The notes: generated by a model not told the origin, from the letters alone. Positions 28,379 through 37,703 are shown, numbered from the stretch's first letter. The stretch is 64,000 bases of DNA from Nitratidesulfovibrio sp. (GCF_040373385.1 NZ_JBDXXH010000012.1:1-64000); one strand, 5' to 3'. A program made the numbers and translations.

Positions 28379-28696
28379 CGGGCAGGCGCCCGGCGCATGG
28401 CCGCGATATTCCCGCAACCTCTTCGTATACTTCAATGTCTTGCTGAATCATCAGGGGGCTGCCGGAAACGATGCCCCGTGTCTCTCCGTCTCGCGTGATG
28501 ACGAGCTGAAGTCGCCCCGGCCATATGGTCTGGGCGTCTTTCGTTGTGACGGACAGCATTGGACACCCAGGGGCATTCTTTCGCGTGCACGGATTGCAGT
28601 GGGAAGGGAAAGGTGTATTCTGGAAACATCGACCCTTCTGCGCACGTCGCCCGCGACGCTGCTCCCCCTGAATCCCTGTTACGAGGGAGGCACGCC
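28379..28696. other. Gap with possible decayed reading frame
   Basis: This 318-bp gap between the diguanylate cyclase and the multicopper oxidase has no complete gene. On the minus strand, from ATG 28559 to about 28400, a frame encodes roughly 50 residues with protein-like composition (it includes RLQLVITRDGETRG and MIQQDIEVYEEV) before running into the cyclase gene. It may be a gene remnant; I do not recognise its parent. Confidence 0.3.
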
Positions 28697-30646
28697 ATGT
28701 CCACGAAGGTCCATCGCAACGATCCCAGGCCGACTCGCGCCGATGCCCCCGCGCGCCTGAGCCGCCGGGATTTTCTGCTGCTTACCGGCGGAACGGCCCT
28801 GGCGCTGGGCATTGCCTCCGGATTGCCGCCATGGCTGGGCCGGGCAGGGGCGGCCACGCCCCGCATGATGTCCGGCGGGCCGCTGCCGCTACCCGGCCAA
28901 TCCGGCCTGTTCGGGGTTCTGAGCCCCACCGGACCGTTCACCCTTGCCGCCGGGCTTCAGGCCGGCTTGCTGCCCGCAACGGGCGGGCCTCTGCTGGCCT
29001 ACACGACCGAACATCAGGGCATCGTCTACCATAACCCGGTGCTGGTGCTGGAGAAGGGGCAGGACTTCGCCGTGCGGATGGTCAACGGACTCGATCGGTT
29101 GGGTCCGGCACCCGTCGGCCACGGTTCCCACGGTGCCAGCGCCGGGGCAGCGCCATCCGGCCCGGACACCATCATTCACTGGCACGGCGTGGATTGCCCG
29201 TGGCAGCAGGCCGGGCATCCCATGTATGCCGTGGGACCGGGGGAGCATTACGATTACGCTTTTCCTGTAACCAACCGGGCGGGCACCTACTGGTACCACC
29301 CGCACCCGCACGGGGACACCGCGCGGCAGGCCTATCTCGGCCTGGCCTCGTTCTTCATCGTGCGCGACGACGCGGAACGCGCCTTTGCCCGCGAACTGGA
29401 TCTGTCCCTGGGAACCACCGATATTCCGTTGCTGTTGCAGGATAAACGCATCGGCCCGGATGGCGGGCTGGTTTATGCACCCACCGAGGATGAACTGTTC
29501 ATGGGGTATCTGGGCGACCGGATTCTTGCCAATGGCGCCCATCTGCCCACGCTGTCCGCGTCCACCAGGCTGTACAGGTTCCGCATGCTCAACGGTAGCA
29601 CGGCGCGGATTTTCAACCTGGCTTTCACGGGAGGCGGTGCGGGCAAGGCCGGTGCGCGCCTGCCCATGACCCTGATAGCCAATGACGGCGGGTTCCTTCC
29701 CGCCCCGCTTCGGGTGGAAGGAGTGTTCCTGGCACCGGGCGAGCGGGTGGAGGTGCTGCTGGACCTGCGCGGCATGGAACTGGGGGCGCAGGTGTGGTTG
29801 CGCAATCTTCCCTTCGATCCCATGCACAACGAGATGGAGCACGGGACCGGAGAGGCTGGGCACGACAACACGGGCGGGGCCCACGCCGGTGCGGTTACGC
29901 CCACCGGTCCCGCACGGGGAATGGAAATGGGTCATGACGGTTCCATGGCCCACGGCATGAACCGTGCCACCCTGCCAGCAACAACGGGCAGCCTGGCTGG
30001 CCCAAGTGGGCCGGGTGGGCAAGGCGGAACAAGTGGGCAGGGCGGACACGCAGGGCACGGGAGCGGGCCTGCGTCCGGCAGTGCAGATGGGGAATCTGCC
30101 GGGCTGGCCGAGGGCGGCGACTACCCCATCCTGCGGGTGTCGGTGGATCGCACGGAACGTTACGACCGCAAGATCCCCGAAAAATTGCCTGTACCGGGCG
30201 AGCCCGTGCCCGCCACGGGGGGGCAGCCCGCGTTCAGTCGTGTGCTGCGGCTGGAAGCCAACGGCAAGCGCTGGACCATCGCCGGGGAAACCTTTGTCAT
30301 GGACCGTCATCCCATCACCGTGCCGGACAGGCGCCACGAGACGTGGGCCATGGAAAATGCGGCTCGCAGCATGCCGCACCCCATGCACCTGCACGGGTAT
30401 TTCCTGCGGGTGCGCGAACGGCGGGGCAGCCCGGCGCAGGTGCGCGCCCTGGCCGTGGACGGCACGGGCAGGTTGCCCACCGACCTTGGCCTGAAGGATA
30501 CTGTTCTGGTGTGGCCCGGTGAAACGGTGCTGGCCGACGTGAACTTCGGCAATCCCGCTTACCCCGGCGAACAGATATTCCTGTTCCACTGCCACAATCT
30601 GGAGCACGAGGACCAGGGGATGATGGTCAACGTGCGCTTGCCGTAG
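28697..30646 (+). CDS. Tat-exported multicopper oxidase
   Basis: The 649-residue protein starts at ATG 28697 behind GGGAGG, with a twin-arginine signal (LSRRDFLLLTGG near residues 23-34). All four copper motifs are present: HWHG, YWYHPHPHG, HPMHLHG and HCHNLEHEDQGM, the last supplying the type-1 Cys and an axial Met. It should oxidise metal ions or phenolics using O2 in the periplasm, as CueO or CotA do. A His/Met/Gly-rich loop of about 80 residues (around 400-480, with MEMGHDGSMAHGM) resembles the Met-rich copper-binding insert of CueO. Role in copper or metal detoxification is inferred. No copper ATPase or chaperone is adjacent. Confidence 0.9.
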   Translation: MSTKVHRNDPRPTRADAPARLSRRDFLLLTGGTALALGIASGLPPWLGRAGAATPRMMSGGPLPLPGQSGLFGVLSPTGPFTLAAGLQAGLLPATGGPLLAYTTEHQGIVYHNPVLVLEKGQDFAVRMVNGLDRLGPAPVGHGSHGASAGAAPSGPDTIIHWHGVDCPWQQAGHPMYAVGPGEHYDYAFPVTNRAGTYWYHPHPHGDTARQAYLGLASFFIVRDDAERAFARELDLSLGTTDIPLLLQDKRIGPDGGLVYAPTEDELFMGYLGDRILANGAHLPTLSASTRLYRFRMLNGSTARIFNLAFTGGGAGKAGARLPMTLIANDGGFLPAPLRVEGVFLAPGERVEVLLDLRGMELGAQVWLRNLPFDPMHNEMEHGTGEAGHDNTGGAHAGAVTPTGPARGMEMGHDGSMAHGMNRATLPATTGSLAGPSGPGGQGGTSGQGGHAGHGSGPASGSADGESAGLAEGGDYPILRVSVDRTERYDRKIPEKLPVPGEPVPATGGQPAFSRVLRLEANGKRWTIAGETFVMDRHPITVPDRRHETWAMENAARSMPHPMHLHGYFLRVRERRGSPAQVRALAVDGTGRLPTDLGLKDTVLVWPGETVLADVNFGNPAYPGEQIFLFHCHNLEHEDQGMMVNVRLP

Positions 30647-31035
30647 GCGGTTCGTCTCACGGGCATCCCGTTCGCCATCAGTTCCGGGATCCCTCTGTGT
30701 TCCGGGCGCGTTCCATGACCGCGAAATCCCCCCACGGGGATACCGTTGCCCGCTTCGCCGCCTGAAGCCGGGTCCGCATCGTCGTGCCTGCGTTGTCGAC
30801 GCCCCGCAGCCAGCGGAAGGGAGTACGAAGCGCTGCTTGTCCGTACGGGAACTGGGAGGGCGGGCATGCCATGCCCCTGTCGCATCCCCGGAATTTCACG
30901 CATCATTCCCGCGAGCCATGGTGTTGTGAATTTTCCGGTCCTGCCCTAACGAGAAAGCAGTCCCCCGGGCCATGCCGCCCGACACGCATGCGGGGTCCCT
31001 TCCCGCGCAACATTCCATCACGACGCAGGTTTTCC
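30647..31035. other. Intergenic region before the sigma-54 activator, no gene seen
   Basis: The 389-bp gap separates the multicopper oxidase and the activator. An open frame continues upstream from the activator to GTG 30784 but has no protein-like character. No clear promoter, repeat or RNA is visible. Confidence 0.5.
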
Positions 31036-32982
31036 ATGTCGCCCGAAGCTCCCCCCTACCGGTTCGCCCTGCTCGCGCATTCGCCCGACGTGGCCGAGTC
31101 CGTCCGGCTTTTCGTGCATGATTCCGGTTACGACACCCAGTTCCGCATCGTGAATTTCACGACGGCCGTGTCCGTGGCCAGGGAATGCCTGCAAAGCGGC
31201 ACGGAAGTGGTCATCTGCCACGGCGGCACCGGCAACAGCATTCTGCAGGCCCTTGGACATTCCGTGGTCGCGATCGACCGCACGGACATGGACGTCATCA
31301 AGACCGTGCGGCGGGCGAGCGCGGTCGGCCGGGACATGGTTCTGGCCGCGTACCTGGACGAGGAGCACGACATGGAGGCCATCGAAGAGCTTCTCGACGT
31401 GCGGCTTCACCATATAGCCTACTCCTCGTCCGAGGAACTTTTCGCCTCGATAGACGACCTGTACCGGCAGGGGGTGCGCGTTCTCGTGGGCGGCGGGGTC
31501 AGCAAGGCGTACATGGAACGCCTGGGCGGCACGGGGTTCGTCATCGCGCCGAACAGGCACAGCATCGAAAAGGCCTTCCGCCAGGCGGAGGCGATAGCTC
31601 GCCGCAAACGCCGCGAAATAATGCAGCACGAGGATCTGCTCGCGGTCTTCAAGCAACTGGGCGAAGGCGTGGTGAGCGTGGACGCGGCGGGCAGGCTTCT
31701 GTTCGTCAACCAGCGGGCGCTGAACCTGCTCCGGCTGCCGCGCGGGCTGGGGGCTCAGGCCGGGGCGATCCTCGAAAGGCTGCTTTTGCCCGAGGTGCTT
31801 GCGAGCAGGGCGCCGAGTCAGGATGCGCTGGTTGAAATAAACGGCGCGCAACTCGTGGTCGCCACGCTGCCCACCTTTATCCATCACGGCGAGCCGGGCG
31901 CGGTCGCGCTCTTTCAGGATGTCGCCGCGCTGCAGAAAATCAACCGCAAGATCGGCGAGGAACTCTACGCCAAGGGTTTTGTCGCCCGCTATGATGTGGA
32001 GGACATTCTGGGACAAACCCCCGGCATCCGCACCCTGAAGAAGAAGATTCTAGATTTCGCCCCGACCTCGGCAGCGGTTCTCATAAACGGCGAAACCGGC
32101 ACGGGGAAGGAACTCGCGGCGCACGCCCTTCACAAACGGAGCACGCGCAGCGCCCACCCCTTCGTGGCGGTGAACTGCGGCGCCGTTCCGGAAAACCTGC
32201 TGGAGAGCGAACTCTTCGGCTATGAAGAGGGCGCGTTTACCGGCGCCCGCCGAGGCGGAAAGGCCGGATTGTTCGAACTGGCGAACAACGGCACCCTGTT
32301 TCTGGACGAGGTGGGCGAGATAAGCCACGAAATGCAGTTGCGCCTGCTGCGCGTCCTCGAGGCGGGCGAAGTCATGCGCGTGGGCGGCAGCCGCTTTCTG
32401 CCGGTGGAGGTGCGGATCGTCAGCGCATCGCACAAGCCACTGTTGCAACTGGTGGCCGAACGGAAATTCCGCCGCGATCTGTACTACCGTCTTTCCACCT
32501 TGAAGATTCAGGTGCCCCCCCTGCGGGAGCGGCTGGACGACGCGGCGCTGCTCGTCCGCAAGCTGCTGCCCCGCTACGGTAAAGCGGAAAGTGTGCTCTG
32601 TCCCGAACTGGAACGGCAGATACGCACGTGGAATTGGCCGGGCAATATCCGGGAATTGCTGGCTGTCATGGAAAGCTACCTCATCCAGTTGAAAACGGAC
32701 GGGTCCGACCCGGAGCTGTTCGCGGCCATACTGCAGGAGAACATGATGCCGGAACACGCCGATATCGGCGTCGCGTCGCCTTTTCCGTCACTGTTCGATC
32801 CCGAAGGAACACTGCGGGACAACTTGAACGAGGCCAGGCGGTTCATCGTCGAACGGACCGTGACCTTTCATGGCGGGGACAGGAAGGCCGCCGCCCGCTC
32901 GCTCGGGATCAACTATTCCACCCTCTGGCGGGCCATGTCGCATGGCGGTTCACCGGAGCCTTCAGACAGCGAGTCCGGGTAG
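31036..32982 (+). CDS. Sigma-54-dependent activator with PrpR-type sensory domain
   Basis: The 648-residue protein has a PrpR_N-type periplasmic-binding-like sensor at 1-185 (VICHGGTGNSI, VLVGGGVSKAYMERLG), a PAS-like domain at about 200-310, and a complete AAA+ enhancer-binding domain: Walker A GETGTGKE 352-359, GAFTGA 399-404 (sigma-54 contact) and LFLDE 421-425, with an arginine finger in FRRDLYYRL. A Fis-type helix-turn-helix ends the protein (DRKAAARSLGINYSTLWRAM). It senses a small effector and activates sigma-54 promoters. The gene train beginning at 33319 in the same direction is the likely target. ATG 31036 has GCAGGT; the frame upstream looks non-coding. Confidence 0.93.
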   Translation: MSPEAPPYRFALLAHSPDVAESVRLFVHDSGYDTQFRIVNFTTAVSVARECLQSGTEVVICHGGTGNSILQALGHSVVAIDRTDMDVIKTVRRASAVGRDMVLAAYLDEEHDMEAIEELLDVRLHHIAYSSSEELFASIDDLYRQGVRVLVGGGVSKAYMERLGGTGFVIAPNRHSIEKAFRQAEAIARRKRREIMQHEDLLAVFKQLGEGVVSVDAAGRLLFVNQRALNLLRLPRGLGAQAGAILERLLLPEVLASRAPSQDALVEINGAQLVVATLPTFIHHGEPGAVALFQDVAALQKINRKIGEELYAKGFVARYDVEDILGQTPGIRTLKKKILDFAPTSAAVLINGETGTGKELAAHALHKRSTRSAHPFVAVNCGAVPENLLESELFGYEEGAFTGARRGGKAGLFELANNGTLFLDEVGEISHEMQLRLLRVLEAGEVMRVGGSRFLPVEVRIVSASHKPLLQLVAERKFRRDLYYRLSTLKIQVPPLRERLDDAALLVRKLLPRYGKAESVLCPELERQIRTWNWPGNIRELLAVMESYLIQLKTDGSDPELFAAILQENMMPEHADIGVASPFPSLFDPEGTLRDNLNEARRFIVERTVTFHGGDRKAAARSLGINYSTLWRAMSHGGSPEPSDSESG

Positions 32983-33018
32983 TCCCGATCATCCTTCCCG
33001 GCGCGATGCGCTTTTGCG

Positions 33019-33049
33019 TTTTTGCATTTGAAATGCATTTCTGCAAAAA
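33019..33049. promoter_or_regulatory. AT-rich palindrome, candidate activator-binding site
   Basis: TTTTTGCA (33019-33026) and TGCAAAAA (33042-33049) form an outer dyad; TGCATTT-G-AAATGCA (33023-33037) is a perfect 15-bp inner palindrome. It is an AT island in a GC-rich genome, about 190 bp upstream of the -24/-12-like site, a usual distance for a sigma-54 enhancer. It could instead be a terminator for the activator gene, since the stem is followed by A rather than T on the plus strand this is less likely. Confidence 0.5.
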
Positions 33050-33238
33050 AAACTGCTTCCGCCCCCCTTGTGACTGTCGTGCGCATGCCCGATGTGCTGT
33101 GAAATAAGTCCAACAAGAAAGGGATGTTGCACGGGCAGTCATTTTCCGTCACTTTTATGTGGTGGAATGGAAACAGTTTATATTCAAGACTGTTACGACG
33201 GATTCCCGCTGTCCACTCCGTGCTTGGCGGGCGCGGCG

Positions 33239-33254
33239 TGGTATGCTTCGTGCT
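33239..33254 (+). promoter_or_regulatory. Candidate sigma-54 (-24/-12) promoter
   Basis: TGGTATGCTTCGTGCT has the obligatory GG (33240-33241) and GC (33252-33253) at the correct 10-bp separation, compared with the consensus TGGCAC-N5-TTGCA. It is 65 bp before the rhodanese gene start and directly downstream of a sigma-54 activator gene. Confidence 0.5.
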
Positions 33255-33318
33255 ATTCCCCGACCGCGCGGCGTACGCGCTGGTAGAGAATATCGCGGAC
33301 AAAGGGAGGTCTGGTCGT

Positions 33319-34995
33319 ATGAGTGAATGTGCCGCAAAGGCAAAGTATCCCGCCACGTCGGGAGAGCGCTGGACATGGTGCACCGCCCGCGAAGCCGAAG
33401 CGCTGTTTGCCGGAACGAAAGAGCTTGCGGTTCTGGATGTGCGCGAGCAGGGGGAGTTTACCCGGGGGCATATCCTGTTGGCTTCGTGCGTGCCGCTCAG
33501 CCGGCTTGAGCTGCTTGCCGAAGACCTTGTGCCGTGCCGACGCACGCTGATCGTGCTTGTCGACGATGGCGACGAGAAATGTTCTCCCCGGGCGGAAAGG
33601 GCGGCGAGCCGCCTGGCGGACATCGGGTATTCGCAACTGCGGGTACTGAAGGGCGGCATGCGGGCCTGGCTTTCGGAAGGCCTGACGGAGGTCTCCGGGG
33701 TGGGCGCGTTGAGCAAAGGCTTCGGCGAATACGTGGAGTCGCGGCTGCACACTCCGGCGCTTGACCCGGCAGAGGTTAAGCAGCTTCTCGAACAGGAAAG
33801 GAACTCCGTCATCATCGACGTGCGTCCGCGCGACGAATACACCCGCATGAACATCCCCGGGGGGATAAACGCCCCCGGTTGCGAGGTGCTGTACCGCTTC
33901 GCCGACCTGGTGCCCGACGCGAACACCACGGTCATCATCAACTGCGCCGGTCGCACGCGCAGCATCATCGGCACGCAGACCCTGCTGAACGCAGGCGTTC
34001 CCAACCGCGTCTTCGCGCTGAAGGGCGGGACGATGAACTGGCGGCTGTCCGGCCTTTCGCTTGCCTTCGGCACCGCCGAATGTTCCGCCCCGCCTTCCCT
34101 GAAATCCATCGAATACGCGCGGCAACGCGCCTTCGCCATAGCCGAGGCGTTCGCCATCCCTTTTGCCGAGGCCGACGAGGTGCATGCCTGGCAGAAAGAG
34201 GCGGACGGCACGACGCTGTATCTTTTCGACGTGCGGCAGCCCGAGGAATTCGAAACCGGACACTTGCCTGGCTCGCGCAACGCGCCCGGAGGCCAGTTGG
34301 TTCAATCGACTGATGAATACGCCGCTGTGCGCAACGCGCGCTTCGTCCTCGTGGACGATACGGAAATCCGCGCGATCATGACCGCGCATTGGCTCAAGCA
34401 GATGGGCCTTCCCCACGTGTACGTGCTGCGTGGGGGGCTTGGCGGGTCGGGCTTGGGGGCGGGGGGCCTGGACACGGGCACCGTCGCCCCCGCATGCAGC
34501 TATGCGCCGCCCGCGACGGAGACGATTCCGGCCCCGGTCCTTGCGGCACGGCTGGAGGCGGCCCCCGCGTGCCTGGTCATCAACGTGGGCGGCAGTGGCG
34601 CGCACCGCAAGGGGCACATCCCCAGGGCGGCCTGGGTCGCCCGGGGGTATCTGGAGCTGGCGCACGCCTGCCATCCGGACGCCACCGAGGTCGTCGTCAC
34701 GTCGGACACCGAATATCATGCGCGGCTTGCCGCGGCCGACGCGGCGTTGCTGTGGGACAAGGCCCCGGTCAGGGTGCTCGCGGGCGGCAACCCCGCCTGG
34801 GCCTCGGGCGGCTTTCCGCTGGCGACGGGCATGCCGTGGGCGTTGTGCGCCGAGGATGACGCCTGGTACAGGCCATACCAGGATCCCGACGCTTCGCCGG
34901 ACGCCATGCACAGTTATTTTGATTGGGAGTTCGGACTTGTGGAGCGCATCAGAAAGGACGGTGCAGTGTCCTTTCAGTTGTTCGAGAAAAAGTGA
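33319..34995 (+). CDS. Four-domain rhodanese-like protein with one catalytic cysteine
   Basis: The 558-residue protein consists of four tandem rhodanese-like domains (about 20-125, 145-250, 280-375, 400-505) plus a 50-residue tail. Each has the DVRxxxEF or equivalent entry strand and a final LKGG/LRGG/LAGG turn. Only domain 2 keeps the active-site loop CAGRTRS (Cys209); the equivalent positions read VDDGDEK in domain 1, VDDTEI in domain 3 and TSDTEY in domain 4, so those are probably structural or regulatory. It should transfer sulfane sulfur in the cytoplasm. GGGAGGT precedes ATG 33319. It leads the transporter-dehydratase operon, which hints at a sulfur-containing substrate. Confidence 0.88.
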   Translation: MSECAAKAKYPATSGERWTWCTAREAEALFAGTKELAVLDVREQGEFTRGHILLASCVPLSRLELLAEDLVPCRRTLIVLVDDGDEKCSPRAERAASRLADIGYSQLRVLKGGMRAWLSEGLTEVSGVGALSKGFGEYVESRLHTPALDPAEVKQLLEQERNSVIIDVRPRDEYTRMNIPGGINAPGCEVLYRFADLVPDANTTVIINCAGRTRSIIGTQTLLNAGVPNRVFALKGGTMNWRLSGLSLAFGTAECSAPPSLKSIEYARQRAFAIAEAFAIPFAEADEVHAWQKEADGTTLYLFDVRQPEEFETGHLPGSRNAPGGQLVQSTDEYAAVRNARFVLVDDTEIRAIMTAHWLKQMGLPHVYVLRGGLGGSGLGAGGLDTGTVAPACSYAPPATETIPAPVLAARLEAAPACLVINVGGSGAHRKGHIPRAAWVARGYLELAHACHPDATEVVVTSDTEYHARLAAADAALLWDKAPVRVLAGGNPAWASGGFPLATGMPWALCAEDDAWYRPYQDPDASPDAMHSYFDWEFGLVERIRKDGAVSFQLFEKK

Positions 34996-35051
34996 CACGT
35001 ATTGCAGAGGCTCTCTGGATATGCACAACATTTTTCTGATTCGGAGGAGCA

Positions 35052-36569
35052 ATGTACACACTGATCAGATCATTGTTTTCGGCCCTGCTCATCCTTGCCA
35101 TGTGCGCCAGCACGGCATTCGCCAAGGGCGATACGCTGACCGTCGGCATCGTCCAGGGCTGTAAGGCGCTGGACCCCCAGAACACGATAGCCGGCGTGAC
35201 CTACGGCGTCGTCGTGCACATCAACGAAACGCTTGTAGGCTTGGAGGACGGAAAGCTCGTTCCGCTTCTGGCGCAAAGCTGGAAAATGCTGGACGACAAG
35301 GTTTCGTACGAATTCAAGCTGAAGCCGGGCGTGAAGTTCCATAATGGCGAGACCATGACCGCGGACGACGTCGTCTTTTCCTTCAAGCGGGCGCTCAGCC
35401 CCGCTGGCGTGGCCATCAAGTCGTTCTCCATGTATCTGGCCGACGCGAAGAAGATCGACGACCACACCGTGGTGCTGCGGGCCGTTAGTCCCATGGGCGA
35501 AACCTTTCTCGGCAGCTTGAGCCACCCGTGGGCGTCCATCTTCAGCAAGAAGGCTGTGGAAGCTTCCGGCCCGGATTACGGGCAGCACCCCGTGGGCACC
35601 GGCAAGTTCAGGTTGAAGGAACTGGTGCCCGGCGACCGCGTGGTGCTGGAGCGTTTCGACGGCTACCACGGCACGAAGGCCCGCGTCAGGAATCTGGTGT
35701 TCCGTTCCATCATCGAGGCCACCAGCCGTACCATCGAACTGGAAAGCGGCGCCGTCGACACGATCATGGACGTCGCCCCTGTCGACGTCAGCCGCATCAA
35801 GGATAACCCGGCCCTCGAGGTGGTGTCCGTGCCGTCGTCCCGTAGCTACCACATCGGTTTCAACCTGAAGAAGGCCCCCTTCGACAATCGCAAGGTGCGC
35901 GAAGCCGTGAACATGGCCCTCAACCGTCCGGGCATCATCAAGGTAGTCTTCCGGGGCCAAGCCGAAGCGGCACGCGGCCCGGTGCCCTCCACCATCACCT
36001 ACAACAAGTTCGGGAATTCCCCTGAAACGCCCTACGATCCGGCGGCGGCCAGGAAGCTGCTGCAGGAAGCCGGCTTTCCAAAAGGGTTCAAGACGGCCCT
36101 GCTGATTCCCGACCGCACCGACTATCTGGGCATCGCCACGGTGGTCCAGAACAACCTTCGGGAAATAGGCATCGACATGGAAGTCAAGGTCATCGAGTCC
36201 GGCTCCTTCCTTGATGTGGTCCGCGAAGCCGACCATGATCCCTATCTCACCAACTGGGGGGGCAACGTGCCCACGGCGGACCCGTTCTTCTCCATGACGC
36301 CGCTGTTCCACTCGCGAGGCATCGGTCAGACGAACCGCTACTACTACAGCAACCCCCGGGTGGACGAGTTGCTCGACAAGGGCGTCCAGACTCCCGAAGG
36401 CCCGGAAAAGGCGGCGATCTACGGCGAGATATGGGACATCCTCAACGCCGACCTGCCCCAGACGACGCTGCTGGCCCCAATGAACTTGTACGGCAAAGTG
36501 AAGAACCTGAAAGGCATCGAGTATTCGCCCACGGTGATCAACTACTTCGGCAATGCGTACTTCGAATAG
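35052..36569 (+). CDS. ABC transporter solute-binding protein, family 5 (Dpp/Opp type)
   Basis: The 505-residue protein has a Sec signal (hydrophobic run SALLILAMCASTAFA, cut near residue 24) and the family-5 features: DTLTVGIVQGCKALDPQN, PLLAQSWKML, FKLKPGVKFHNGETMTADDVVFSF and HPVGTGKFRLKEL. It captures a peptide-like, sugar-oligomer or other solute in the periplasm for the permeases that follow. GGAGGAG gives ATG 35052 an excellent ribosome site. It is 56 bp after the rhodanese gene. A very stable hairpin after its stop probably protects this transcript and gives excess binding protein over permease. Confidence 0.92.
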   Translation: MYTLIRSLFSALLILAMCASTAFAKGDTLTVGIVQGCKALDPQNTIAGVTYGVVVHINETLVGLEDGKLVPLLAQSWKMLDDKVSYEFKLKPGVKFHNGETMTADDVVFSFKRALSPAGVAIKSFSMYLADAKKIDDHTVVLRAVSPMGETFLGSLSHPWASIFSKKAVEASGPDYGQHPVGTGKFRLKELVPGDRVVLERFDGYHGTKARVRNLVFRSIIEATSRTIELESGAVDTIMDVAPVDVSRIKDNPALEVVSVPSSRSYHIGFNLKKAPFDNRKVREAVNMALNRPGIIKVVFRGQAEAARGPVPSTITYNKFGNSPETPYDPAAARKLLQEAGFPKGFKTALLIPDRTDYLGIATVVQNNLREIGIDMEVKVIESGSFLDVVREADHDPYLTNWGGNVPTADPFFSMTPLFHSRGIGQTNRYYYSNPRVDELLDKGVQTPEGPEKAAIYGEIWDILNADLPQTTLLAPMNLYGKVKNLKGIEYSPTVINYFGNAYFE

Positions 36570-36580
36570 CTAGAAACCGT

Positions 36581-36625
36581 TCCTTTCCGGCCGGTACGGG
36601 TGCTGCCCGTACCGGCCGGAAAGGA
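36581..36625 (+). terminator. Perfect 20-bp stem-loop between binding protein and permease genes
   Basis: Arms 36581-36600 and 36606-36625 are exact reverse complements with a TGCTG loop; the arms contain CCGGCCGGTACGGG. There is no T tract, so within an operon it is better read as an RNA-stabilising or partial-termination element, as between malE and malF in enterobacteria, than as a full terminator. Confidence 0.85.
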
Positions 36626-36712
36626 CAGGCGCATATTGCCGCCGGTTGCAGGCCACAGGGGGCACGGCGCCCGCTATCTGCACATCCCGTCCCGGCATGA
36701 GGAGGCGCATGC

Positions 36713-37642
36713 ATGTTCCCGTACCTGATTCGCAGGATTCTCGCGATGATACCCGTAGCCGTCGGGGTGTCGCTCATCATCTTCACGCTGCTGTACATCA
36801 CCCCCGGCGATCCCGCCCGCCTGTTCCTGGGCCAGGAGGCAAACGAGGAAAGCCTTCAGGAATTCCGCCGCGAGCACGGGTTGGACAAGCCGTTCCTCAC
36901 CCGCTACCTCTCCTTCGCTTACGATGTCGTCGTGCATCAGGACCTTGGCCGGTCCTACGCCACGCGCCGCCCCGTGTCGGGGGAGATAGCGTCCACGTTT
37001 CCGGTCACGCTGAACCTGTCGCTGGGGGCCATCGCGCTTGCCACCGCGCTGGGCATGACGTTCGGGGTGGTCTGCGCCGTCAAGCAGTATTCCATCTTCG
37101 ACAACGTCACCATGGTCATCGCCATGCTCGGCATTTCCACCCCCATATTCTACCTGGGCATCCTGCTCATTCTCTGGTTTTCGGTGCGGCTGCGATGGTT
37201 GCCGTCCTCCGGCTTCGACACCATGAGCCAGCGCCTGCTGCCGTGGATCACGCTGTCGGCGACCTCGATGTCGATCATCACCCGCATGACGCGCTCGAGC
37301 ATGCTCGAGGTCATCCGCTCGGACTACATCCGCACCGCGCGGGCCAAGGGGCAGAAAGAGTCGGTCATCATCATCAAGCATGCCCTGCGCAACGCGCTCA
37401 TCCCTATCATAACCATCGTCGGCATCCAGTTGGGCCATCTCATGGGCGGCTCGATTCTCGCCGAATCCGTCTTTTCCATTCCGGGCGTCGGTCGTCTTGC
37501 GGTGGACGGCATCAAGGCCCGCGACTACCCCGTCGTGCAGGGGGCAGTGCTGTACATAGCCATGGCGTACATGGTTCTCAATCTCATCGTGGATTTCCTG
37601 TACGCCTGGGTGGATCCCCGCCTGCGCACCCGTTACAGGTGA
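36713..37642 (+). CDS. ABC transporter permease (DppB/OppB type)
   Basis: The 309-residue inner-membrane protein has six predicted helices. It begins MFPYLIRRILAMIPVAVGVSLIIF and has the periplasmic ITPGDPAR motif. The cytoplasmic EAA loop reads DYIRTARAKGQKESVIIIKHALRNALIPI, the contact with the ATPases. The C-terminal RDYPVVQGAVLYIAMAYMVLNLIVDFLY is typical of DppB. GAGGAGG supports ATG 36713. It forms the transmembrane pore with the next gene's product. Confidence 0.94.
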   Translation: MFPYLIRRILAMIPVAVGVSLIIFTLLYITPGDPARLFLGQEANEESLQEFRREHGLDKPFLTRYLSFAYDVVVHQDLGRSYATRRPVSGEIASTFPVTLNLSLGAIALATALGMTFGVVCAVKQYSIFDNVTMVIAMLGISTPIFYLGILLILWFSVRLRWLPSSGFDTMSQRLLPWITLSATSMSIITRMTRSSMLEVIRSDYIRTARAKGQKESVIIIKHALRNALIPIITIVGIQLGHLMGGSILAESVFSIPGVGRLAVDGIKARDYPVVQGAVLYIAMAYMVLNLIVDFLYAWVDPRLRTRYR

Positions 37643-37703
37643 TTCCGCCGCGCCGCGCTGTCCCGCCCGGTAAACAGGTTTTCATCCCATCAAGAGGGGC
37701 GAT

